From Porphyra umbilicalis (lineage: Eukaryota > Rhodophyta > Bangiophyceae > Bangiales > Bangiaceae): DNA of 64,000 bases. Under the pieces are notes generated by a model, which saw only the letters and a list, made by a program, of their open reading frames with translations, made no database searches and was not told the DNA's origin. The stretch is from NCBI GenBank assembly GCA_002049455.2, contig KV918843.1:1-64000 (forward strand), in the 5' to 3' direction. Made by a program: the position numbers and the translations under genes. The stretch's first letter is position 1, and each line of letters starts with the position of its first letter. Below are positions 1 through 10,144 of this stretch, piece by piece.

Positions 1-154
1 CTGCATCGACGTATGACCTAACTTAGAAGCTCGCTTATGGCTGGTTGTGCGTACGCGACGGTGTCGCCTCATTCCCCTTCCATGCTTACGTGCTGGTTGA
101 GCTTGTCTCCTGTAGGATGAGGTTAGCCGCCTGTTCACCAGGTACGGCCAAGCT

Positions 155-880
155 ATGCTCAAGAAGATACGAAATGGATCTGTGAACCCTGGTCTGAATG
201 GCAGCGCAGCTGACTCGCCTGAACATGACTGCCTGTCGTGGCTCGCCCCGACGGGACAACTGGAAGGCCCCAATCGAGACTGCACTCGCCCCCTGCGCGC
301 TGTTGTGAACAAGGCGGTTGCGAAGTGCGTCGGAAAGATTGACCACGGCGCGAACGGATGGTCCCAGAAACGGCGTGAAGTGCGAGCTGCGCTGAGAAAG
401 GGTCTACGAACACGATGCAATCGCCGACGCGCATCGGCCCGACTGCTTGCCTATCGTACCCTGGGGGTATACATGGACGCTGACGTGAAAGAGGCCACGT
501 TAGAACGCGTTGTTTTGGCCCACGGCGTGAACGACACCGCTCCAGTCCCGCAGCCTGCTGCCCTGGCCAGTGGAAGCAACATTGGGTACCGCCTGAAACT
601 GCAGGACGGCAGTCAGGAAATGGAGCGAGCGCTGGACATGAATGGAGCTGCCGGTTCTATAGTAGGGGAGCTCCTGTTGTTGGACCCGAGCGAGGTGTGG
701 ACATCTGTGCGTGAAGGTGCTGCGGCTTGCTTAAAGAAATATGTGGACGACGCCGCGTACCCCAAGTTTTTACGCCCTGAGAGCGCTGAGGCTCGCAAGG
801 GCGTCGTACGCTGCATGCGCGATGAGCTCAAAGACCTGAAGGCCGGTGACATTGATCTATCTGACGAAGACTCAGACTAA
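155..880 (+). CDS. Hypothetical protein, 241 aa, acidic C-terminus
   Basis: An open frame of 241 codons with ordinary amino-acid composition, unlike the Arg/Pro-rich shadows of GC-rich DNA. The N-terminal half is basic, with Lys/Arg clusters around residues 65-95. The C-terminal half is rich in Leu, Ala and Glu and looks helical. The last ten residues are a run of Asp, Glu and Ser (ending DLSDEDSD), as in many nuclear proteins. I do not recognise a domain. The frame may be the last exon of a gene that begins left of the window, because upstream sequence is short and no promoter is evident. Host gene and transposon-derived gene are both possible. Confidence 0.4.
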   Translation: MLKKIRNGSVNPGLNGSAADSPEHDCLSWLAPTGQLEGPNRDCTRPLRAVVNKAVAKCVGKIDHGANGWSQKRREVRAALRKGLRTRCNRRRASARLLAYRTLGVYMDADVKEATLERVVLAHGVNDTAPVPQPAALASGSNIGYRLKLQDGSQEMERALDMNGAAGSIVGELLLLDPSEVWTSVREGAAACLKKYVDDAAYPKFLRPESAEARKGVVRCMRDELKDLKAGDIDLSDEDSD

Positions 881-2489
881 TGTTCTGACGTGATGCTCCG
901 CGACATGCCTTGAATACGGCTGCACAAGGGTGTTGTTGCCTCGGCAACAGAGATACAGGTTTCATGCTCTGCCGAGAATCTGAGGAGCCCTGTCCGGCGC
1001 GCTCTGTCCCACGAAGATCTCTGCAAGTGAGTGGAGGGTGCAGTTTTTTTTTTCTCTTTTTATCCCTTTTACTGTCGTACCTGTATCATGTTACTCTTAC
1101 TTGTTCCTATTTGTCGTATTAAATTTATTTCTGCCACCATTCGCATATCGCGCCAAGAAACAGCACGGGACCGTCATACACCGCCGTCATAGGAACAGTC
1201 CTGTGGATTGGCCTCGAAGACTGCCTCGGAGGTGTATTGCTCATAAATCTGAGCGTCTTCCCGTCGGACCGACCTCTGAAGAAGAGCAAGGACCATCTGC
1301 GTAAAAGTGCGAGGGAAATGCCGCGGAGGATGCAGAGGAGCTGTTCCGTGGACTTCTTTCAAGCTCATCCGGAGAACACGTTCACAAGAATGGGTCTGGG
1401 TACGTTCCACACGAACAGCGACGAACTCCTCGCACGACTATCCTTTGAACGCGCGCGCGACCTTCTTCGGGCATGGTGTCTCCTTCTGTTTCAAGGCAAG
1501 GACTGGGTCAGGAACCTCGTTCTTTGCCGCACATTTTTCAGAGAGGAGTTTGCAGCAACATCCTGTTCCTAGCTTGCTGTGCTCGTTGACATCAGTTTCT
1601 GCATGTGTTTCGAAGAATCGTCCTTCGAACGTACTGTTGGATATGCTGCGAGACAATCTTAAGAACAATCCTGGGAACCGTTCCTGACCAGTTCCCGAGA
1701 CCATCCCGGGAAAAGACTACAGGGTTGATGCTGGAGGTCGGCAAGGATAATTCCAAGGCCAGTTCCTAGAATTGTCTTGCCGCGCCCAAACAGAAAATCG
1801 TCCAAATCATGTGCCAGTCTTGTTTCGGGATTTTCTGGAGGGCAGTCCTCCGTCCAATTCAGAAGATACTTCCTCATTTATATTGGAATATCTTTCACGA
1901 GAAAGTTTTTGGAACTTCATTCCAACACACAGTGAGCCGATGAGCTCATGAGTTTAGTGGAATGACTCAGACTGCTCAAGAACTCTTTGTTTGTTTTATA
2001 AAAAACGCGTGAACTGCGCTATAGGCGGTTCCGGAGCATCCCCAGGAACCCGATTTCATATGGAAACACTGTGGACTTCCCACACACGACGGAGTTGCTG
2101 AGAACTGGTACGAGTGTCAAGAACAGTAATCTGGCGATTTGGGGCACCGATAGACGTGCACTGAGACGTTCCTTCGCGCTGCAGTTTCGTCGAGCCGAGC
2201 CATTCTCACAGACGCCAGTTTCCTTTGGGTGAGATCTGCTCAACGAATCATATTATGAGTGGTTGTGGTTCAATTTGGAATCCAATAGTGATTAAACTCA
2301 TGCTCAATGGGGGCTATGTCTCGCATACGTGTTTTTCATGTGCGGCTCTGGTGCGACGTCATGCGGTCCAATCAAACATCGATGCGCATGAAACGAACTG
2401 AATGTATTGGCTGGCGCTAATAGTGCTAAGGGGACGCTCCCATTGGCTGGTAGCACCAGTTACCTTCCCAACACATGGGACGCTGGCCG
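881..2489. other. Intergenic, no gene recognised
   Basis: Mixed-composition DNA with a T-rich tract at about 1045-1125 and short AT-rich stretches at 1880-2010. Open frames here are short and overlap on both strands, with no domain or motif. Several short repeats resembling 'ggaaccgttcctg' occur near 1660-1770 but do not form a clear array. Confidence 0.5.
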
Positions 2490-3101
2490 TGTCCTCATGG
2501 ATCTGATGGCGTGTCAGTGTGGGAAAGATCGCGATGACGCTAAAAGCAAATGGAGTTACATGGCAGAGAAGGACTGTCCTGCAAACGGGGTCACAGGGCC
2601 CGGACGGCCCCTGCCCCCCTGACCCCCCCCATCGCCCCGAGTTGCTCCCAGAAACCGCGCGCAGCGACATCCGGGGTTCGACGCGCACACGATGACCCGC
2701 GGGCGATCGTGCCTGCTCGCCGGCTTTTGTTGCGGCGGCTCGTCGGCGTATTCTGACGCCATCGAGCGGCGTGGTTAGAGGCGCCCCGTCGCGCGCGGTC
2801 GGTCCCACCAGCCCGCTCGTGCGCCGTGCCGACCGCCCCGTCCGCCGTGCGCAGGTGCCCTGCGCGGCGGAGTGACGGCCCCTCCCGTGGGTGTCGCGCG
2901 ACGCCGGCGGGCCGCTGCCGCTGCGGTGGCGGCGGCGGCACCCCTCTCCCCGCCTCACGCGCCCTCCGCTACGGCAACATGACTGTACGTGCCCCCGTGC
3001 GCGCTCGAGGCTATGAAGCCGGCCGGCGTGTCCGGTATCGATGCGTCGCCGAGCACGCCATGGCCCTGAAGGCCAGGGTATTGCGCGCACGCGCCTGGAA
3101 T
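2490..3101 (-). repeat. Dispersed repeat R1, copy A (inverted orientation)
   Basis: Read on the minus strand, this stretch matches 13208-13795 and 14348-15015 along nearly its full length, including the shared edge 'attccaggc', the motif 'taccctggccttcaggg' and the other edge near 'atccatgaggacac'. The interior is GC-rich. No open frame is conserved among the copies, so this looks like a non-autonomous repeat of about 0.6 kb. Confidence 0.7.
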
Positions 3102-3123
3102 TACAAAATAGTTCCAAATCGGT

Positions 3124-3440
3124 CTCTGCGGGGTCGTAGAGGGTCTGCGGGGTCGTAGAGGCCGATTTGAAACTCTTTTGCAACTGTTGGAGTGCGGGAT
3201 TTTTCGGAGTTCGGCTGTATTGTTGTTTGTTCGTGTGTTCCTCAGCTTTCATGTTTGTTCTTTCGATAGAAAGAGCCAATATTCATGTTTGTTCTTTCGA
3301 TAGAAAGAGCCAATATTTGAGCCAATCACAATATTCACAATGGCCACGTGTTTATACAACCCAATAAGCACTGTTTGCAATGAGGAGAAACGACACAAGA
3401 GCTAAAAGCAACGAGGAGAAACGACACGAAAGCTAAGTAG
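3124..3440. repeat. Cluster of short tandem duplications
   Basis: Three separate tandem duplications lie close together: about 19 bp near 3124-3161, a perfect 34 bp duplication at 3249-3282 and 3283-3316, and about 29 bp near 3376-3436. The 34 bp unit contains a CCAAT motif, with another CCAAT just after it. The stretch is just downstream of the minus-strand BCS1-like gene. Confidence 0.7.
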
Positions 3441-3702
3441 TCTGCAACAACCCCGAGCAGTTTCCGGGATACGTCGCCAGAGACGGTAAAGGTACTCGCC
3501 GTCACACGTCAACCGCTACCGCCCTGTATCCGCATTGTTCCGGTGGAGCGCCCCACCCGCGCGGCGCTACCCCCGCACCGTGGTGGCAGTGGCCGCGGGC
3601 CGGCCCGCCGTTGGCCGTCCCGACGCCCGCGGCGGATCCGCTGGTGGCCCTCAGCGCGTCGGCGACCACCACTTGCAGCGGCGCCATGCGCATCTACGCT
3701 TC

Positions 3703-5508
3703 TTAATCTGCCTCCCCCGTGTCGGCCGACGCGCCCCCGTCGGCCGACGCGCCATCGTCGGCCAACGGGCCCCCGTCGGCCGCCTTGGCCGTCCCCGCCT
3801 TGGCCGCCGCCGCCCCCTCTTCCGCCGCCTCGTCGGCCGCCTGGACCGCCGCCCGCCCCGACACGTACTCAGCCGCCCACGCCGGCACGGCGGCGAGGCA
3901 CTCTGTCGCCGTTGACCGGCGGTGGCTGATGAAAAGCTGCTGCGCGGCGGCCATGGACAGGGCCCCTGGCCCGAGCCCCCCACCCACGGCGACCGCAAAC
4001 GCGTCCGCGTCGGCCGTCGCCGCGTCTGGGTAGTGGGCGGCAAAGAGGCCGCTCAGCTGCGCCGCCGTCGGCGGCCCAAACGCCCACCGCCGGTCGACGC
4101 GGCCGCCGCGGATGAGGGCGGGGTCGAGGTCCCCGACCCGCGCGTTGGTCGTCAGCGCGACGAGCACCGACTCGGCGGCGGTGAGGCCGTCGAGGGCGTT
4201 GAGGAGACCCGAAAAGGTCAGCGCAGCGCTGCCGGCCTTGGCCGTCCGGTCGGCGCCAAAGAGGGCGTCAACGTCTTCGAGGACGACCAGCGCGGCGGGG
4301 GGGAGGTCCCGCAGCGCGTCGGCGAGCAGCTGGTTGTTAAAGTGGGAGGTCGTGACGGCGAGGAAGCAGGCGGTGAGCCCAAACGTCGACGCGATCGCGC
4401 GGATGATCGACGTTTTGCCCGACCCGGGGGTGCCGTGGAGCAGGTAGGAGCGGCGGTAGGGGAGCCCGTGGCGGCGGTACCACGCCTTGGCGTCGGGCGT
4501 GAGGAAGGAGCGCACGTCGTCGGCAATGTCGGCGGCCATGCCGCCGGGCAGTACGACGGAATCGAGGGAGCGGCCGGGCTTGACGCCCTCATCGACCCAA
4601 TCCCCGTAGCCGGCGGGGTAGGAGCGGAAGCGCCGCATGGTATACGTCAGGGGCTTGACGATCGGCGCGAGGAGGGCGCGCCGCCACACCACGACGCCGC
4701 GGGCAAAGGCAATGAGGCGCGCGTCGCCGTCGGCGGCGGCCGACACGAGCAGCACCGCGCGCGACTGCTTGGGCGGCCCGCAGTCGTTGGGGACAGGGTC
4801 ACCGCGGAGAAAGTGCACAACGTAGATGAGCGACGCGTCGGCGGGCGGAGTCGTCGGGCCCCCATTCGCGGCCGCCACAGTCCCCCCGTTGGTCGCCTCC
4901 CCCGCCGCCGCGACGCGCGGCGCGTCGTCGGCGCCTTTGCCTGCGGCCACCTCTGCGGCGGCGCCCCCCCCCCGGCCCTCCCGCAACGCAGCACGGAGCG
5001 CCGCGGCCGTCGCGCCCGGCGGTGGCGGCCACACGACAGTCACCGCGCCCGCGCCCGCCACCACCTTGATGAGCCGCTTGGGCGCGCCGGCGAGCACCGC
5101 AAGCACCTTGGCCACCGCGCTCACCTCATCCCCGCCGTCGGCCGCCTCCTTGATCGGTGTCTCCGCCTCCGACGGCAACGCGGCCGCATCGGCCCACTCG
5201 GCCGCGTCTGACGGGTTGACCCACAACGCCCGCCCGGGCGGCGCGGCGCCGCCGGCAGCGTCGACGGCGACCACATGCGCGGCCGCCCGCGCCGCATAGT
5301 CGAGCGCCGCCTTGAAGAGCGCGTGCTCGGTGCCGACTTCGAGCACGTGCAGCGCGGCCGGCGGCACGCCCGCGTCGTCTGCGATGCGAGCGAGGACGGT
5401 CGCCGGGTAGGGGCAGGGGCACGGCGCGTGGTCCCACGCATTGGGGCGGCACGGGGGGGCGTCGGTCGACGACAGCACCTGCGCTCCGTCCATGGTGGGG
5501 GGTGGCAT
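3703..5508 (-). CDS. BCS1-type mitochondrial AAA ATPase
   Basis: About 601 aa from the ATG at 5508; an ATG at 5493 and a longer frame up to 5772 are also open. The family acts in the mitochondrial inner membrane as a chaperone for Rieske Fe-S protein insertion into complex III. The C-terminal half is diagnostic: the BCS1 lead-in (SLDSVVLPGGMAADIADDVR, then WYRRHGLPYRRSYLLHG), Walker A GTPGSGKTS at about residues 359-367, Walker B LVVLEDVDAL at about 407-416, and sensor/arginine-finger block TTNARVGDLDPALIRGGRVDR. The N-terminal 300 residues are Ala/Pro-rich and poorly conserved, and I see no obvious membrane helix there. The last 60 residues are a low-complexity Ala/Asp/Gly tail. The frame is intact with no intron. 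Membership of the wider plant-like AAA-ATP1 group rather than true Bcs1 is possible. Confidence 0.93.
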   Translation of the reverse strand: MPPPTMDGAQVLSSTDAPPCRPNAWDHAPCPCPYPATVLARIADDAGVPPAALHVLEVGTEHALFKAALDYAARAAAHVVAVDAAGGAAPPGRALWVNPSDAAEWADAAALPSEAETPIKEAADGGDEVSAVAKVLAVLAGAPKRLIKVVAGAGAVTVVWPPPPGATAAALRAALREGRGGGAAAEVAAGKGADDAPRVAAAGEATNGGTVAAANGGPTTPPADASLIYVVHFLRGDPVPNDCGPPKQSRAVLLVSAAADGDARLIAFARGVVVWRRALLAPIVKPLTYTMRRFRSYPAGYGDWVDEGVKPGRSLDSVVLPGGMAADIADDVRSFLTPDAKAWYRRHGLPYRRSYLLHGTPGSGKTSIIRAIASTFGLTACFLAVTTSHFNNQLLADALRDLPPAALVVLEDVDALFGADRTAKAGSAALTFSGLLNALDGLTAAESVLVALTTNARVGDLDPALIRGGRVDRRWAFGPPTAAQLSGLFAAHYPDAATADADAFAVAVGGGLGPGALSMAAAQQLFISHRRSTATECLAAVPAWAAEYVSGRAAVQAADEAAEEGAAAAKAGTAKAADGGPLADDGASADGGASADTGEAD

Positions 5509-6294
5509 AGGGGGTGGCGACAAGAACAATGGCGGTGGCAGAGTGGCGCTGGTCGGGTTGGCAGGAGAGCGATGCGGGGTCGGCGCGACAGGCAGGTGGA
5601 CGGCCGAGCAGTGCGCCGCGGGAGAGCCGACGCGGAGCCCGTTGTATGCGCCCCAGCCGCCAATGCGGACTGGCACGGCAGCGTCCCCACGCGCCCCCTG
5701 CGCTCGGTTGATAGCGAGGCCAACGTAGTGGCGCGAGAGAGAGCGGCCGGGGGGTCGTGGCCACCAACCCACGCAGACATTGTTCCAGGTGGATCAAAAT
5801 CGGGGCGCCCAGCCGACAACACATCATAGGCTGGTGACGCAGGTCGACGTGGCATCGTCGCTGCAGCGCATGCGCATCGCGAGGCGCTGTAGCGTCAATG
5901 CAGGCCCAAGCAAGGCGGTCAGCCGTCGCGCACCCGTCCTACGATGACGGGGTGGAGACGCGGTGTGCAACAATGCGATTTCTCGGTGTGTTGCAGGGAT
6001 CTGGATACGAGACAGGGCGCAGTTGGCGCGCGGCAGGACCGGGTGGGCCCCCGCCAGATTTCGGGCCAACCCACAAGTTTCCAGCGCGTTGCATCCGCAA
6101 GCAACTCGACCGCTCTCGTCATGTCGTGTGGACGGCCGTCCCGTGCCGTACCCGTATCCCCCCATAGGATACGGCACGGAGCGCTCAGACCAGTGCCAGG
6201 CGAGACGGGTGCCGTCGTCCGAGTCGGCTTTGTCAGCCACAACGGACGGTCCTCGGAAATTGCGGCACGGACTAAAGTCTGTCTCACTCTATTA
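5509..6294. other. Intergenic upstream of the BCS1-like gene
   Basis: Contains the presumed 5' region of the minus-strand BCS1-like gene. No TATA-like element or other gene is evident. From about 6236 the sequence belongs to a short repeat also present in reverse at 12551-12626. Confidence 0.5.
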
Positions 6295-7034
6295 GAGCAT
6301 TGCCAACAACTCAGGCTATCGCTATCGGCTATTCCATTCTAGAACCAAGTCCGCGTCCTTAGACAGCCACATGTACGTCAGCGGTTGGCTGCTGTGCTGT
6401 CATGAGCCTAAGTACCTGCAGGTTTCCTTACACCAGGCCTTGTCTGGGCCCGATCAAGACGATATTTTCTGCCAGGACTTGATTCACTGCAGCGGCAGAT
6501 GACAACTGTGGTGAGCAGCCGTATCAACCATAACGAAGGCGCAGAGAACGCTCGTCGGCAGACGGACAAAGAAACAGGTCAAAATGTGCAGCGCTTGATG
6601 ACGACCACGCCTAGAAGGACGTCACTGTAGGACCATTGCCATGTACGACAGCTCATGCTGACATTCCCACCATCTCTGCCCAGAAGAAACTGGCAGTCAA
6701 TCTTGCAGACGTGGCGCACACGTTGCAGCCACGTGCTACTATTTGCTGTGAAACGGGTCGTTGATCCATCACATGGGCCAATCAGAGGCCCCTGTGAGAT
6801 AGCTTCGGCTATCCTAAAAGCTATTCCGACTCGAAATAGAAAAGCGATAGCCGCACAGCTATTCTTGGTCAGCGTCAGCCATAATCAAGTAGGTAGTTCG
6901 ATTTCCATGGCCCGAACAAAAAAAGGGCTTCTTCGTCTAAAAAGTGGTGTTACGTCGGACTTCATGTGCTTAATGGGACACGTTGTGCAACGTGGCTTGA
7001 ATATGGCGATAGCATCTCATTGTTAACAATGCTC
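6295..7034. mobile_element. PIF/Harbinger-like MITE, 740 bp, TSD TTA
   Basis: The ends form terminal inverted repeats: left GAGCATTGCCAACAA, right (reverse complement) GAGCATTGTTAACAA. They are flanked by TTA at 6292-6294 and 7035-7037. TTA duplications and GAGCAT...AACA termini are typical of Tourist/PIF-Harbinger MITEs. The subterminal DNA is rich in 'gctatc/gatagc' motifs. No transposase is encoded. The insertion is supported by an apparently empty site: the related repeat at 12551-12626 reads straight through the join. Confidence 0.8.
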
Positions 7035-7340
7035 TTAGTCCTCTGAGAACCGCACTTTTTTTGGAGAGACCAGAACTCCGCCGCTACGACCGCAAATGAC
7101 AAGCAGTCTTCACACAAGGGATAGAGACCCCCCAAAATTTTTTACTGCAAGAAATGGTACACATTCTTCTGTAGGAAGCCCTTCAACGGCACACCTACAG
7201 TCGTTCCACTAAAGACCTAGCACTCAGCCGAGATCAAAAGTACAACCCATATGTTCCTCGTTTCGCGAAAACGTGGCTGAGAACCAGTGACGTGTCAACG
7301 AACAAATCTCAAAGCAGCTTTTGTGCTCAAAGACTTCGGG

Positions 7341-10144
7341 TGCTCAGACACACGAGGCAGCACATGACAGCAATGAGACCTCCATCGCTTTGTCTGGCTC
7401 TCCACATCGTGGAGCCGGGCCCATCGGCCAATCTGGCTGGTCTCCCACTGGCGGGCGTGCCAGGGGTCAAATGTCCCGTTTGAATATTCAGACCGCGGAG
7501 GCGGGCCCGTCGTCCAATTTGGCTGACGGCCCAGTGCGAGGTGGACAGAGACCAGCAGATCTCCTCTTGCGCGCTATTTTGGGACGGTGGCAAGTCCATT
7601 GCGAAATCATCGGGAATCGCAGCATATCTTGATCCTGCTTTGATCCCTTAACAATGGCCCGACGGTCGAGATCATGGGCCCGTTCTCGGTCGCTCGAAAT
7701 TGCATTCTGAAAGTTGTGACGAGCCGGGCGCATATGTCGACCGGACGACGGCGTCGCCGATCCGGTCCACGTCGCCACCGCGATCCACACCCTCCCCCCC
7801 CCCCCCGCCCCCACCGCCGCCGTCGCGTCCGCAGCCCACGCCGCCCCGCCCGCCCTCCCCCTTTGGTGCCGATCACCGCTGTGGCTTCCTTTTTGGTGTA
7901 TTCTTTTTCCTTTTGTTTGCTGCGTTGTTGTCTAGGGAATAAATGGGCTGGCGTTGTTGTTTGTGGCCTCGTTGTACTGGTCCGAGCGCGCATCCCCCTC
8001 TCGCTCTCAGCGAGTATGTTATGTGCATTGTGGAACGGGCCATGAGGAGCGTTGTCGACAAAGATGCGGTGCACTCAACTGCAGGGACTCCGCGTTGAGT
8101 CCTGTAGCAACAGCTCCAAGATCAGGTGGCAAAGAAAGAAACAACAGCGAGAGTACTTTATTAGCGAAGCTTCTAGTAGGGATCCATTCGCGTTCTCAAC
8201 GCTCAGGCAGCCACGTTGCATGAAATTGATGGCCCTGGTCTGTTTGATGGTCACCCTCTAGGCCATTTGATTGGATTATCCCATCTGTACGCCCAATCAC
8301 GCGTACCCACGTTTCAGCATTTGATGGCCTACGATCGCTCTGGTCCAGAAGGATTACACATGCGAGCGATTACAGCTTCCTCCAAAAGCGTTTACAGATG
8401 CCTTCCTGGAACCCCCACTGTATTCCACACAAGAGCCCCGAAATGGTCAGCAGCGCGCATCTTTGCGGCCATGTCAGCACCGCGTCTCCGCCCTCTTCCG
8501 TCGTCTCGCCATCTCGCCCCTCCGTCGGGCCCTTCACAGCACCCCTCCATCGTCGTCACCGAACCACCGTGCTCTCTCTTGGACGCGCTCGCCACATCCG
8601 CCCCTTTCTTTGCCCCCGCGCGCCGCATCCGCCCATTTCTTTCCCCCACCCCCCTCCCCCCCACCGCATACCATGCACGTTGCGCTGCACTCAGGTACGT
8701 TTTTTCCTCAATGTGTTCCTCGTCAATCCCCGTCCCCCCCCCGAGCCCCAGCCGGGGTGTTTACTCTTCTGTTATTCTTTTCTTGAGGCATCTGATCACC
8801 TCTGCTGTCGACCTCCCCCTGCGTGTGGCGGCGCGCCGGGTGCTGCGCTTGTATGCCTTGCTGACCACTTCTTTGTGCTGAGAATCATACGCAAAGATGA
8901 AGATATCAAATGGGGACCGACAATGGGGACGCTTTAACTGGAGAAGAGAAAGGGACACAACAACAACTGGGGAAGAGGAAAGGGACCCAACGACGTCGTG
9001 GTCAGAAGAGCGAAGGAGCAGAACGAAAGGCCTAATTACAGTGCTGAAGCTCGGAATTCTATGGCGGCATCGAAAAGAGACGCTCCCCCGATGTACAACC
9101 CATATGCTGAATAATGTAACACATGATAAGTTAATTGCTCTGTCAGTCACCCCAACAATATTTGAAGAGTGGGTGAAGCAGCTCGCTCGTGTGACGGGAA
9201 ACAAACTTGGCGCCTTAGGATAGAATCCTCATTGTTTGAGCAGACGTTTTCTTGGAGTTGGACACACCGTTTGACTCAGCTCATCGAGATTTGTCCTGTG
9301 AGGCTATCTCCAAGTCAATCTGATCGAATGTCAAGAACTGGTGGATGCGCACTGGTCACTACTGACTTTTTCCCAGAATGTGTGTCTGTGTTCTCACGAA
9401 GAGTGGAAGCTTCGCTACCTGGTCCCTGCCCTGGGGGACCAACTTGTTTCTCCAGGCGACGAAGGGGCAACGACGTGAACAAGCCAAAAGACAAAAAGAA
9501 ACGTGCACAAGGGCGAGGACGCCAGACGAGAGCAGCACAGCGGTGACGGGCGCATGGGGATTAGGAGGAGAGCGGCGCCGGCGCCGGCCGCGACGGCGGC
9601 GGTGGGGCGGGGGGGGGTGGCGGAGGGGGGGGGGGGTGCGGATCGCGGGGCGGGGTGGGGGGGGGGGGGTGGGGGGGGGGGGGGGGGGGGGGAGGGTGCG
9701 GATCGCGGTGGCGACGTGGACCGGATCGGCGACGCCGTCGTCCGGTCGACATATGCGCCCGGCTCGTCACAACTTTCAGAATGCAATTTCGAGCGACCGA
9801 GAACGGGCCCATGATCTCGACCGTCGGGCCATTGTTAAGGGATCAAAGCAGGATCAAGACATGCTGCGATTCCGGATGATTTCGCAATGGACTTGCCACC
9901 GTCCCAAAATAGCGTGCAAGAGAAGATCTGCTGGTTCTGTCCACCTCGCACTGGGCCGTCAGCCAAATTGGACGACGGGCCCGCCTCCGCGCTCTGAATA
10001 TTCAAGCGGGATGTGTGACCCCTGGCACGCCCGCCAGTGGGAGACCAGCCAGATTGGCCGATGGGCCCGGCTCCACGATGTGGGGAGCCAGAAACAGCGA
10101 TGGAGGGCTCATTGCTGTCATGTGCTGCCTCGTGTGTCAGAGCA
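7341..10144. mobile_element. Element with long (about 455 bp) terminal inverted repeats
   Basis: The left arm (7341-7800) and right arm (9691-10144) are reverse complements with only scattered differences, roughly 95% identical by eye. Both arms run into C- or G-homopolymer-rich DNA at their inner ends. The 1.9 kb interior has no recognisable transposase; the longest interior frame (8216-8881) is Pro/Ser/Arg-rich and unlike any family I know. I cannot define a target-site duplication. This is either a non-autonomous foldback-type transposon or two inverted insertions of one repeat. Confidence 0.7.
9611..9692 (+). repeat. Poly-G / G-quadruplex-prone tract
   Basis: About 80 bases that are nearly all G on the plus strand, broken by single T, C or A residues. 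It lies just inside the right arm of the long-TIR element and matches the C-run at the inner end of the left arm. Confidence 0.9.

Noticed and set aside
155-880. Reverse-transcriptase-like 'YVDD' in the first frame
   Set aside because: The surrounding residues do not match any reverse transcriptase motif; it is a chance tetrapeptide.
3922-5211. Long plus-strand frame of 429 codons opposite the BCS1-like gene
   Set aside because: It is the complement of a clearly conserved AAA ATPase and its Arg/Gly-rich product has no motif.
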